From the NCBI RefSeq assembly GCF_038096175.1, contig NZ_CP151100.1, forward strand, positions 248,001 through 312,000: DNA of 64,000 bases. The letters are read 5' to 3'. Below, piece after piece: positions 27,751 to 35,454 of this stretch. This DNA is from Nostoc sp. UHCC 0302. Lineage in GTDB: Bacteria; Cyanobacteriota; Cyanobacteriia; Cyanobacteriales; Nostocaceae. Positions within the stretch are counted from its first letter, which is position 1, and every line of letters begins with the position of its first letter. Below the pieces are notes generated by a model. That model saw only the letters and a list, made by a program, of their open reading frames with translations. It was not told the DNA's origin and did not search any database. Position numbers and translations under genes: made by a program.

Positions 27751-28004
27751 GTAGTAGGATTGCTAGCACAGATAGCTTGCAGCAGGGACTCTGCACAAAA
27801 TTTAAGAATATCTGCATTTGATTAAATGCTACTTCTTCGGTCTGTAATTGTATCTCAATCCTGCATACGCAACAGCTTTTTGTTTTGTAATGAGCTTGCT
27901 TTTTGTGAGTAACTATGAGATATTTTGCTTGAGATTTAAATGCTATATTCCTATCAACTTACTGTAAAAAACTAATAATTAGCAGGCTGTATCAGTTTTT
28001 TGAC
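27751..28004. other. Intergenic region upstream of chorismate mutase
   Basis: AT-rich, no gene seen. Promoter for the gene at 28005 expected here. Confidence 0.3.
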
Positions 28005-28676
28005 ATGAAATTAAGTTTTTTGACAAAGCACCCACTTCTGTTTATTATCATAATTTTATTTGAGCTTTTTTCCAGTAGTAGAGTAGTTGCTGCTAGCTTC
28101 AAATTAGAATTTGCTGCCAAGAACTCTGGGTTGTTACAATCAGCAAATCCTCAAGATATTACAAGTGCAGAGCAACAATTACGTGTAGATAAATTACTAA
28201 AATTGATCCAGCAAAGATTGCTAATTGCACATGATGTAGCCCGATGGAAATGGAATCACAAACGTCCTATCGAGGATCGAAAGCGTGAACAAGAGTTATT
28301 ATTAAAGGCTAGGCAACAAGCAATAATCCATAGCCTAGAACCCGATACAGTTGCAGCATTTTTTCAAGCACAAATAGAAGCAGGAAAACTTATCCAAGCA
28401 GTTGATTTTCAAAACTGGCAAAAGCAAGGCATTAAATCTTTTCCTCATGTGCCAGACTTAAACCAGATATTGCGACCATCTTTAGATAAATTAAATACAG
28501 AGTTTCTTTTTGCTTTAACAGAACTGACTCAATTTCTAGGTTGTCCGCAGATACGGGAATTAATTCAGTCACGTTCCCAGGTGATTATTCAGGGAGATGG
28601 TATTGTCAAGCAAGTGCAGTCTATTGCAATTTCACCCTTGTTGCAATTTCAAAGCACTTCTTGCTCCCGTCAGTAG
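28005..28676 (+). CDS. Secreted chorismate mutase (AroQ, gamma-like)
   Basis: A 223-residue protein. A signal peptide (HPLLFIIIILFELFSSS, then VVAAS) is followed by an all-helical AroQ domain: LRVDKLLKLIQQRLLIAHDV with ARWKWNHKRPIEDRKREQELL, and SLEPDTVAAFFQAQIEAGKLIQ. These contain the Arg, Lys, Asp/Arg-Glu and Gln residues that bind the chorismate in this fold. AroQ-gamma proteins convert chorismate to prephenate outside the cytoplasm; their role in free-living bacteria is unclear. The gene stands alone, flanked on each side by pieces of DUF488, and its 3' end overlaps the tail of copy B on the other strand. Confidence 0.85.
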   Translation: MKLSFLTKHPLLFIIIILFELFSSSRVVAASFKLEFAAKNSGLLQSANPQDITSAEQQLRVDKLLKLIQQRLLIAHDVARWKWNHKRPIEDRKREQELLLKARQQAIIHSLEPDTVAAFFQAQIEAGKLIQAVDFQNWQKQGIKSFPHVPDLNQILRPSLDKLNTEFLFALTELTQFLGCPQIRELIQSRSQVIIQGDGIVKQVQSIAISPLLQFQSTSCSRQ

Positions 28677-28923
28677 ACCGAAAAATTCTGCGACTGTCTT
28701 CTTCTAAATGAGACGATCGCCCGATCACCTCCCGCCCGACGATGTGCCTGTGGCAGAAATCCCCGATCTTCTCGAAACACAACAAGGTAATATCTGCACA
28801 CGAAAAGCTGCTGTTTCCGAACCCAAAGGTCAATCAGCTGCTGCCGCTCCTGAAGAATCCCTCGGAACCGACGCTCGTACTCTCTTTTCAGCTTCAGCAT
28901 CCTGGGCTGAAGACTTCCACCCC

Positions 28924-29810
28924 CTAGCTATCTAATTGGTATTTCAGGGCTTGAGACTCAAGCACAGTCAGAAGTTCCGTATGTTGATCGACTAAAGCTT
29001 GTATTGTGGTAACTGGATGACGATGAAGGCGATGTTTTTGTTGACGGGGTGCTTCATCCATTGCTAATCTGCGACGTTGAGTGTTGTATTCCGCTACAGG
29101 CACTTCCCGAATTTGTGTCAGCAACATTTGTTCACTTTCGGCGAAGAAAAGAACTTGATATTGCCCAAAATCACGTAATTCGGCAGTTGATTTGCGCCCA
29201 CTAATTCGCCGTTGATTGCGACGCAAAAGGCTAAACATAGCTTCCATTTTCAAGTTATCTGGCGGTAAGCCAGGAATGTCATAGCAGTGCAATAAATCAG
29301 TACCGTATTTATGCCATAGTTTTTGTAGCTTTTTCTTCAAGGCAAACTGTGCGGGATTTTGTTGAGGGTCGGGCTGAAATTGCTGTAATAACTCTTCCAT
29401 TTCGCGCCGAACTTGAAAACTTGTTAAAGGTAATTTTACAGTTTGTGTAACATCGGTCGCGCAATCAATGCGTGGACTGGTTTGTTCAGGATAGTGCAAA
29501 CATTCTGCAATTCGTTGCAACCAATTGTGTGTTTCTTCTAAGTCGGAGGCTAATGAACGATTGCTACTTAAGGCTTGGTCAATCCATACTGACAAGAGAG
29601 ACAAATAATCTGTATCAAGTTCTCGACATGGTAAACTACGTAGTATCTGTCCAATAGTTTCTAATTGCTGGTAGCCGCTTAAACCGCCCCAGCGAAAAGG
29701 TTTGCGACTGGTGCGATTGACACAATCCCGAACCGCAGCCCGAATCTGGGATTCGATTGCCATTAACTCTATGTCTCGTGACAAATAGGGGATTCCTGAA
29801 AAAAAGGGAG
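28924..29810 (-). CDS. Transposase, downstream frame
   Basis: About 290 residues in the -1 frame relative to the upstream part. It is open through the T7 run and continues to a stop that lies in the terminal repeat. It holds DNLKMEAMFSLLRRNQRRIS, whose Glu fits the third catalytic residue of a DDE enzyme. The upstream part has two Asp candidates and no such Glu, so an active enzyme of about 600 residues would need -1 ribosomal frameshifting or polymerase slippage at CTTTTTTTC. A simple inactivating deletion is the alternative. Confidence 0.75.
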
Positions 29811-30746
29811 ACTGTCTTGCTGCTGTTCGGAGCCTGGGTGTTGGGCTCTTTCTGAGTACTCAGGGACTTTTGGCAGATCATCTAAATCTGCTTTTAATTG
29901 CTGTCTGAGCTTTGTGTCTAATGGCAGCACCACTTCACTTAAATTACTGAGAAAGTGGGCTTGACAACGTTGATGGGGTGCATCTGGCCAACTTGAATTC
30001 ATTGCCGCAATGATTGATTTTTCCCCATCTGACAATGTTGCTAGCACTTTATACGGTAACTCTTTATATGGTTGCAGCCACTCAATTAACCTTTGTGCCT
30101 GTGCCTGTGGTAACTGAATTCCACTTACTGGTGTACCGCTTAATACCTCGTACAATACATACAGTAAGGTTCCGTGGCCTTCGGGCTGTAAGGCATCTAT
30201 TGCCCAAATCAAGCCACCATGATGGACTGCTGTGGCAGCTAATTTCTCCTGTGTATGTGCAATCGTTCCACCCAATAGTGCCAGAAATTGACGGTATAGC
30301 TTACCTACATTGCTTTCGTTAATTTCAACACCACGCTGGTTTAATAAGCGCCGAATTTCTGCCAACTGTTGATGCTCATTTTCATGTTGCCAACCAATAA
30401 ATGCCAGCACGTCTAGCCCATAAGTACTGTAAGGCAGACTGTATTTTAACACGCCAGTCGCGTAGTAATGTTTACCAAAATGTGTGCAACTATGATTGGT
30501 ACATTCTTTACTCTTGCCTGCCACAAATACTGCACCATCCATTGTTTGAATGGTTTTACGCATGTGTCTTGGTCTGCGTAGCGCTAATTCTGCCCCACAA
30601 TGCACGCACTCAATGAGTGAACATTCTAATACTATTCGTTTGATATTACTGAATTTTCGTTCTGGGCGATGGCGAGGCAACTTTACTATCACTAATTTTT
30701 TACTGCTGCTAGGTGCTTTCCTCAGTTTACCTGCTTTGTATACCAA
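29769..30746 (-). CDS. Transposase, upstream frame
   Basis: Up to 325 residues. Zn-binding-like cysteines (CVHCGAE, and CTNHSCTHFG) are followed by LPYSTYGLDVLAFIGWQHEN, IWAIDALQPEGHGTLLY (first catalytic Asp candidate), TLSDGEKSIIAA (second) and RCQAHFLSNLSE. The only upstream start is a TTG in the terminal repeat, so the true start is unclear. The frame passes a T7 run (29799-29805) and ends 30 bases later. Confidence 0.8.
   Translation of the reverse strand: MVYKAGKLRKAPSSSKKLVIVKLPRHRPERKFSNIKRIVLECSLIECVHCGAELALRRPRHMRKTIQTMDGAVFVAGKSKECTNHSCTHFGKHYYATGVLKYSLPYSTYGLDVLAFIGWQHENEHQQLAEIRRLLNQRGVEINESNVGKLYRQFLALLGGTIAHTQEKLAATAVHHGGLIWAIDALQPEGHGTLLYVLYEVLSGTPVSGIQLPQAQAQRLIEWLQPYKELPYKVLATLSDGEKSIIAAMNSSWPDAPHQRCQAHFLSNLSEVVLPLDTKLRQQLKADLDDLPKVPEYSERAQHPGSEQQQDSLPFFQESPICHET
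29799..29805 (-). promoter_or_regulatory. Candidate slippery T7 run (programmed frameshift)
   Basis: On the coding strand CCCTTTTTTTCAGG lies just where the two transposase frames overlap. A -1 shift there joins TTT TTT to TCA GGA in the downstream frame. Confidence 0.5.
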
Positions 30747-30894
30747 TTAGATAGCTAGGGCTTCCACCACTTTAGGAGTTCTGGAGTTGGCGCGAACAGG
30801 GGAAGGTGTTTGCCTTTCCAGTTTTTGGGAGGGTACAGCGAGATGGAGATGCCCTCGCCTCGGATTTCGCCACGGTAGTATGAAGTGTACACTG

Positions 30895-31365
30895 TCATAA
30901 TCGCACCCGCTCCAAATCATAGTCAGTCACCCGCGCAATAGAATCTCTGGAGGTAAAAACCTCGTCACCTTTTTCAGATATCCCCGGCGACATCCACTCC
31001 ACACTGTAGAACCAGCAATCGGTAATCAAATGAATCCCCTGGACAATCCTTATGGGTGGCCCATCACCATGAAACCGAAACTCGACCAACTCACCCAAGC
31101 GAAACACAGGTTTTTCTTTAGTAACCGGTTGCAAATTTCCTGTACCAATAAGTTCGTGTCTCAAAACAGTAATATTGTCATTACCAGTAGCAATCTCGTA
31201 TTTCCAACCCTGTTGTGACCATTCCACCCCACAGCAGTAACCGAATGCTTTGACTCTTTTGACGTACACCCGCTCAAGCAAACTTACCAGTAACGGCGGG
31301 ATTCGTGGGCCCCACGGCGGGGAAATGTACCAGCACTGTTCTAAGTCGTGGACAAGATTAGTCAT
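30895..31365 (-). CDS. DUF1392 family plasmid protein
   Basis: Encodes 156 residues from ATG 31365 (MTNLVHDLEQCWYISPPWG). The family pattern of a short helix then CWYISPPWG, LLERVYVKRVKAFGYCCGV and a C-terminal FYSVEWMSPG with LGELVEFRF is clear. DUF1392 proteins occur mainly on Nostoc and Anabaena plasmids; function unknown. The start overlaps the stop of the methyltransferase (ATGA), and its own stop overlaps the start of DUF488 copy B, so the three formed one operon. Confidence 0.85.
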   Translation of the reverse strand: MTNLVHDLEQCWYISPPWGPRIPPLLVSLLERVYVKRVKAFGYCCGVEWSQQGWKYEIATGNDNITVLRHELIGTGNLQPVTKEKPVFRLGELVEFRFHGDGPPIRIVQGIHLITDCWFYSVEWMSPGISEKGDEVFTSRDSIARVTDYDLERVRL

Positions 31366-32843
31366 ACTATGTCGGCTCCTTTTAATGTACTTTGTACTGA
31401 TGCGAATAACTGACTTGCAAAACTGGGAGGGACAGAGTAGCCGATGATTGACCCCGCCGTAGCAGTTTTGTTGGGGAATTCGTACCAACTGGGAAACCCT
31501 TGCAAGATTGCAGCCCCTTCAATAGACAAGGATTTGACCGTACCATCCGGCAACCAGATATTAGCGAACTTACTACGGTTGCAGCCTTTGTGGTCGGTGA
31601 AATGTGATCGTAAGATAGTGTTACAGGGCAAGTGTGCAGGTTTATACTTTGACTCTGTACGTCCCCCAACTCTCTGTATTAGCAATGGCGTTGGTTCGTT
31701 AGCCATCAGAAATTGTTCTACCGCTTGCCGTTGTTTGGGGAGTAGTTGGGAATCGGTCATGGTGGGGATGAGGTGAGCGATCGCCTCATACCACCCTATT
31801 TGTTTTCTGTGAGTGGGTATTGCAACGCGAAACCCCCTACTGGCAACCAGAACTAACCGCCGCCGCGCCTGGGGTAGTCTAAATTTGTCCATGTTGACCA
31901 CGCTGTAATCAACTGAGTACCCCTCTTTTTCCAAAGCTGACAGAATGATACTGAAACTCTGGCTATTCTGATAGCGCGGCACATTCTCCAGCGTGAACAC
32001 CCGTGGCTGCAACTGTCGGATAGCTTCTGCTACAGCTAATGCTGCCGTCAGATCATCAACCGTTTCAATGCCCTTGCCTGCTTTGGCTGTGTGGGCTTGG
32101 CTGAAGTTGGCGCATACTGGGGAGGCATGGAGATAGTCAGGGCGGCGGGGAAAACCTATGAATCGTGACTGCGCTACTTCTTGAACTGTTAGCTGAATGA
32201 CTTTGCAGCCGTATTCGCTGAAATTGCGGTGATGAGTTTTGGCGATCGCCTGACTTAAATCTGGTTTAGTCGGGTCGAATTCCACCGCGATGACCGGACG
32301 AATACCAGCTTCGACCATCCCCGCTTCTATCCCACCGCCACCCGCGAAAAGTACTACAGCGATGGGGGCATCATCTGGAAGTGTTGGTTTTAATTTTGTG
32401 TTATCAAAATTCTTGCAGACATCTAAAATTTTTGGTGATGTCTTTTTGGTTTTCGCTTTTTTGATAAAAGCGATAATATCTTCCCTGGTTGCCCCCTGCT
32501 GTTGTAGTGTCCGAATCATTGGGACAGCGCCAGGGGGAATTGAACCTATACTTCGTCCTTTCCAGACTCCATTGTGTTTTTCCTTCCAATTAAAAGCCCA
32601 TCGCCAATGAAAGGGGTTATTTGGGTCACGTTCACTAATCACACGCGGATAAGAAACAGTCTCACTATTTTGTAGCTTTTTAGTTTCAATGTACGGATAA
32701 AGACATCCAACCGATTCCACCCATGCGGCTTTCATCCCTTTCTCTAAGAATTTTTCGGGTGTCGCAGATAACTCAATGCTTACAGGCTCATCGAAAGTAG
32801 GAACTGGAGAGTGTAGCCTGTTGTTACCGCCAGTTTTAGGCAT
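31362..32843 (-). CDS. DNA (cytosine-5) methyltransferase
   Basis: A 493-residue protein. An N-terminal plasmid-type domain (about residues 1-150, with PFHWRWAFNWKEKHNGVW) precedes a C5-methyltransferase core: motif I VVLFAGGGGIEAG, motif IV SPVCANFSQAH with the catalytic Cys, motif VI TLENVPRY, motif VIII LPQARRRLVLVAS, a target-recognition region, and the C-terminal SVPPSFA motif X. Motif IV has Val where Pro normally precedes Cys. No restriction endonuclease is visible next to it, so it is an orphan methylase, perhaps for plasmid protection or regulation. Sequence specificity cannot be read. Confidence 0.9.
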   Translation of the reverse strand: MPKTGGNNRLHSPVPTFDEPVSIELSATPEKFLEKGMKAAWVESVGCLYPYIETKKLQNSETVSYPRVISERDPNNPFHWRWAFNWKEKHNGVWKGRSIGSIPPGAVPMIRTLQQQGATREDIIAFIKKAKTKKTSPKILDVCKNFDNTKLKPTLPDDAPIAVVLFAGGGGIEAGMVEAGIRPVIAVEFDPTKPDLSQAIAKTHHRNFSEYGCKVIQLTVQEVAQSRFIGFPRRPDYLHASPVCANFSQAHTAKAGKGIETVDDLTAALAVAEAIRQLQPRVFTLENVPRYQNSQSFSIILSALEKEGYSVDYSVVNMDKFRLPQARRRLVLVASRGFRVAIPTHRKQIGWYEAIAHLIPTMTDSQLLPKQRQAVEQFLMANEPTPLLIQRVGGRTESKYKPAHLPCNTILRSHFTDHKGCNRSKFANIWLPDGTVKSLSIEGAAILQGFPSWYEFPNKTATAGSIIGYSVPPSFASQLFASVQSTLKGADIV

Positions 32844-33299
32844 AAATTAACTCTGGTAATGAATGACGTTTCCTTTTTCACAAAAATGCTTCATCCTATT
32901 TGTTATTGGTTCGGATTCCTGCTTTGATTTGCCACTAGATTAATTCTGAAGGTAAAAGAAATATGCTCTATAGTTTGAGGTAGGAGAGCATATTATGGAC
33001 AAAAATTATTAAATATAATTTGCCAACATCTAAACAGAATTCTAGTTATGCAAAGTGTGTAATTAAATAAAGATAGGAGCTTCCACGAAAGAATTCCATC
33101 TTTTTTATGTGTTGTCATTCCGTTATACCAATGAATGCTTTTGCTCACTAAGTTTTACAAGCATTTAAACTAAAAATCGCTAAGTTATTTATTTTTCTCT
33201 CGTCGTGGTAAAGTTTCATCTGAGTTTAAATTAAAGGGAATTTATATAGGTGCGCGGAACTACATTTTTAACGCCGCGAACCTTTTTCTTTGTACTTTG
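32844..33299. other. Intergenic region
   Basis: About 450 AT-rich bases with no gene. It would hold the promoter of the methyltransferase operon. Confidence 0.4.
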
Positions 33300-33722
33300 C
33301 TAAGTTTGGAAGTTGACCACTGAGGTTGCTTCTGTTGTTACTTTCTTCACCAAATCGTCTGGTATTTCAAAAATCCCCAACTGCCCAATGTAGGGAATCG
33401 GTGTGATCTCTCGTGGATTCTCCAACAGCCAATGGTATTGCCCAGGCATCCCCCAGCCAGACGCAACTTGTGAGAACCGACAGTCAACTATTGTGACGAT
33501 GCCGATGACTTGACCACGACGGAGGCTTTTTAACTCTGGAATAAATATACCTATGCTTTTACAGAAGATAAAGGCGCTTTCGTATTCTTTCTTGGTACAC
33601 TTTTTCGCTGCATGGATGAGAATATCGCCTCGATAATTGATGGGCCAGCCACGATTTTCTATGTTTTTGGTGGAGTAGATAATTCCCCATGCCCAAGGCT
33701 GACGAACAGATATCGCTTTCAT
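33300..33722 (-). CDS. ASCH domain protein
   Basis: Encodes 140 residues. ASCH/PUA-like features: MKAISVRQPWAWGIIY, NIENRGWPINYRGDILIHAA, GQVIGIVTIVDC and YHWLLENPREI. The ASCH fold binds RNA or modified nucleotides; plasmid and phage copies are frequent. It ends a minus-strand run of small genes (35026 to 33300) with a 10-base gap to its upstream neighbour. Confidence 0.85.
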   Translation of the reverse strand: MKAISVRQPWAWGIIYSTKNIENRGWPINYRGDILIHAAKKCTKKEYESAFIFCKSIGIFIPELKSLRRGQVIGIVTIVDCRFSQVASGWGMPGQYHWLLENPREITPIPYIGQLGIFEIPDDLVKKVTTEATSVVNFQT

Positions 33723-33732
33723 AGCAGCGCCT

Positions 33733-34113
33733 CTAAAAATTCAGTAGTTGAACATAAGCATCTAAAGCTGCAAGTGCCGGATGTGGATGTATTTGCGACT
33801 TCAGCCCGTTACAGATTGTGGCGATAGTTCCTTGCTCGGAGAAAGTGAAATTGATATTGACCTGTCGATCTGTGAAGTGGTAAAAAATTATGAGCAAGAT
33901 AAAATTCAACTGCAACAAAGTAAAATCTTTTCCATTCGCTAAATGCCAAGTAAAGTTTTCGGTAGTAATTAAACGCCACGCTTCTGTAGAAGAACATTTT
34001 TCAACTGCTGGTAAGATTTTGACTTTGAATTTGTAATTTCGTTGCGTTTCTAAACATTCATCAGGGGCAAGAGCTGCCCATTGTTGTAAAAGTTGTTGGT
34101 AAGTTTCAACCAT
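33733..34113 (-). CDS. Hypothetical plasmid protein
   Basis: About 126 residues from ATG 34113 (MVETYQQLLQQWAALAPDE), which overlaps the upstream stop; an earlier ATG at 34143 is possible. Mixed alpha/beta with a hydrophobic stretch LLQLNFILLIIFYHF that is probably buried rather than membrane-spanning. No family recognised. Confidence 0.6.
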   Translation of the reverse strand: MVETYQQLLQQWAALAPDECLETQRNYKFKVKILPAVEKCSSTEAWRLITTENFTWHLANGKDFTLLQLNFILLIIFYHFTDRQVNINFTFSEQGTIATICNGLKSQIHPHPALAALDAYVQLLNF

Positions 34114-34297
34114 TTTCAGCTTCTTGCCTGGCGTAAAAGACAATTTTTACTTCGTCGGAACTTCTTTCAATTTGGAATGTGATCATCTCAATCTCATGTT
34201 CAGAATTTGTCAGATCCTTAAATGCTTTAGCGATAGCGGATTCAATTTGTAAGCCGGAAAAGTTTTTGAGATGTCCTGTTTTGGGTTGGTTGTGCAT
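34106..34297 (-). CDS. Hypothetical small protein
   Basis: Encodes 63 residues (MHNQPKTGHLKNFSGLQIES). Overlaps the next gene start by a few bases, which suggests translational coupling. No known domain. Confidence 0.55.
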   Translation of the reverse strand: MHNQPKTGHLKNFSGLQIESAIAKAFKDLTNSEHEIEMITFQIERSSDEVKIVFYARQEAENG

Positions 34298-34307
34298 ATT
34301 GTTGTAT

Positions 34308-34511
34308 TTATTTACTGGTGTTTCTTACTTGTTCGAGAAAATCAGGCAGTAAAGATTTCAAAGAGTTATCTATCAGAAGTTCCTTGCTCTTTACTTGACG
34401 AAAGATAATTTTTGTAACTTCGCAAGCTTCTTCAAATGAACAATCAAGCTTGTCTTGAATCATCAAAGTTAACTTTGTAGTTTCGTTTAAAAGTTCAATG
34501 CTGTACTTCAT
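34308..34511 (-). CDS. Hypothetical small helical protein
   Basis: About 67 residues from ATG 34511 (MKYSIELLNETTKLTLMIQD); a TTG nine bases upstream that overlaps the previous stop is an alternative start. Mostly helical by composition. No family recognised. Confidence 0.55.
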   Translation of the reverse strand: MKYSIELLNETTKLTLMIQDKLDCSFEEACEVTKIIFRQVKSKELLIDNSLKSLLPDFLEQVRNTSK

Positions 34512-34516
34512 AATCT

Positions 34517-35026
34517 TCAAAAGCCCCGATACTTAACCCATGACTTCCAAACATTGAATATTGGCTTGCCCAAGCTCTCGGCATAATTAACACAGTTACC
34601 AGTACCACTAGCCGCACCATTAAAAAGCGCTAATACTTCATCACAGTGATCCACCATATATTGATTACGCTTGTACATCTTCTCACTGCTATATCCTGAT
34701 GATGATGCTGAATATTCTTCAAGGAGATCAACATAGATAATTGATGAAGTTTGAAACAGAATGTGTTCGTAACGTTCTTTATCTTGTGGCTGCCATTTAT
34801 CATCTTGTCCTTTGAATGGGACTGCTGCAATCAAGGGGATTTGTAACTCAATTGCAGCCTCTTCATGGGCTTGGTCGAATCCCAATGCCATACCGCTAAT
34901 GACTTCCGTAGCTTGCATTTTCTGGAGAGACACTTTGCATAAGGCTATTAATCGGATAAAAACTTCTTCGTTGTGTCCCCCAAGCTTTTCGGGACGGTGG
35001 CCTGTACCAGCAATGATTTTAGTCAT
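34517..35026 (-). CDS. SLOG-family (DUF1273/YspA-like) protein
   Basis: A 169-residue Rossmann-like protein with the GTGHRPEKLGG start, ISGMALGFDQAHEEAAIEL and DEVLALFNGAASGTGNCV motifs of SLOG proteins. These bind nucleotide-derived ligands and are frequent in phages, plasmids and conflict systems. It is the first gene of a minus-strand set with four short genes behind it; the promoter probably lies at 35030-35200. Confidence 0.85.
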   Translation of the reverse strand: MTKIIAGTGHRPEKLGGHNEEVFIRLIALCKVSLQKMQATEVISGMALGFDQAHEEAAIELQIPLIAAVPFKGQDDKWQPQDKERYEHILFQTSSIIYVDLLEEYSASSSGYSSEKMYKRNQYMVDHCDEVLALFNGAASGTGNCVNYAESLGKPIFNVWKSWVKYRGF

Positions 35027-35454
35027 GTGTAAGCCTCTTTTCTAATTTTTCAGTAATGATGATGGGTTTTTCACATGAATACTTTATCTGATTAGTTATT
35101 ATTCCAGATTTCTCATAAATGCTTGAGTTTAGTAACAAAACTCTAATCTAAAAATGAGTTAAACTCTGTCTTTTGATAGAGTAGGATATATACCATTAAG
35201 TCAGGTATTTTTGAATGTAATGTACCACCATAGAGGCTAGTCTTAGATTCATGAAAGCCGAGGATTACGTCCGATTTTTCTCCGGCTTTTTTATGTTTAT
35301 CAACTTATTTTTAATAAGACGGTAGAATATTAGAAATAGTTAATTGTGGTGTAATGCAGAGGTTTTTATATACCAACATCTGCATTAATTATTGAAATTC
35401 CCAAGTTTCAATAATTATAGACTTGGAGAAATGTCAGCTAAGATTAATCACCAA
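35027..35454. other. Intergenic region with a hairpin
   Basis: No gene seen. A stem AAAGCCG (35254) to CGGCTTT (35283) followed by TTTT could terminate plus-strand transcription, but no plus-strand gene ends here. The part 35300-35350 resembles 41505-41560 (TTTTTAATAAG...ATAGTTAATT). Confidence 0.4.

Larger units (their letters stand above)
28922..30760 (-). mobile_element. Insertion sequence with two overlapping transposase frames (1839 bp)
   Basis: Perfect inverted ends of 21 bases (the inner 19 read CTAGCTATCTAATTGGTAT, 28924-28942 and 30740-30758) are flanked by the 8-base duplication CTTCCACC (28914-28921 and 30761-30768). It carries two minus-strand frames that overlap at a T7 run. Family not certain; unlike IS5, IS66 or IS1380 in this window. 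Confidence 0.9.
28621..30898 (-). pseudogene. DUF488-family gene, copy B, split by a transposon and frameshifted
   Basis: The start MTVYTSYYRGEIRGEGISIS at 30898 overlaps the end of the DUF1392 gene (ATGA). The N-terminal part reads on to LPLFAPTPELLKWWKSSAQDAE, crossing the transposon at 28922-30760 when one target repeat is removed. It then needs one frame change to reach REYERRFRGILQERQQLID and another to reach CADITLLCFEKIGDFC, HRHIVGREV. This order of motifs is that of full-length DUF488. The second frame change is shared with copy A. Confidence 0.75.

Noticed and set aside
28708-28935. Plus-strand reading frames over the DUF488 fragments
   Set aside because: The minus-strand frames carry the DUF488 motifs; the plus frame of copy A has a stop and no family match.
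35254-35290. Strong rho-independent terminator for the Rpn gene
   Set aside because: The T run is on the wrong strand for the minus-strand gene; kept only as a weak hairpin note.
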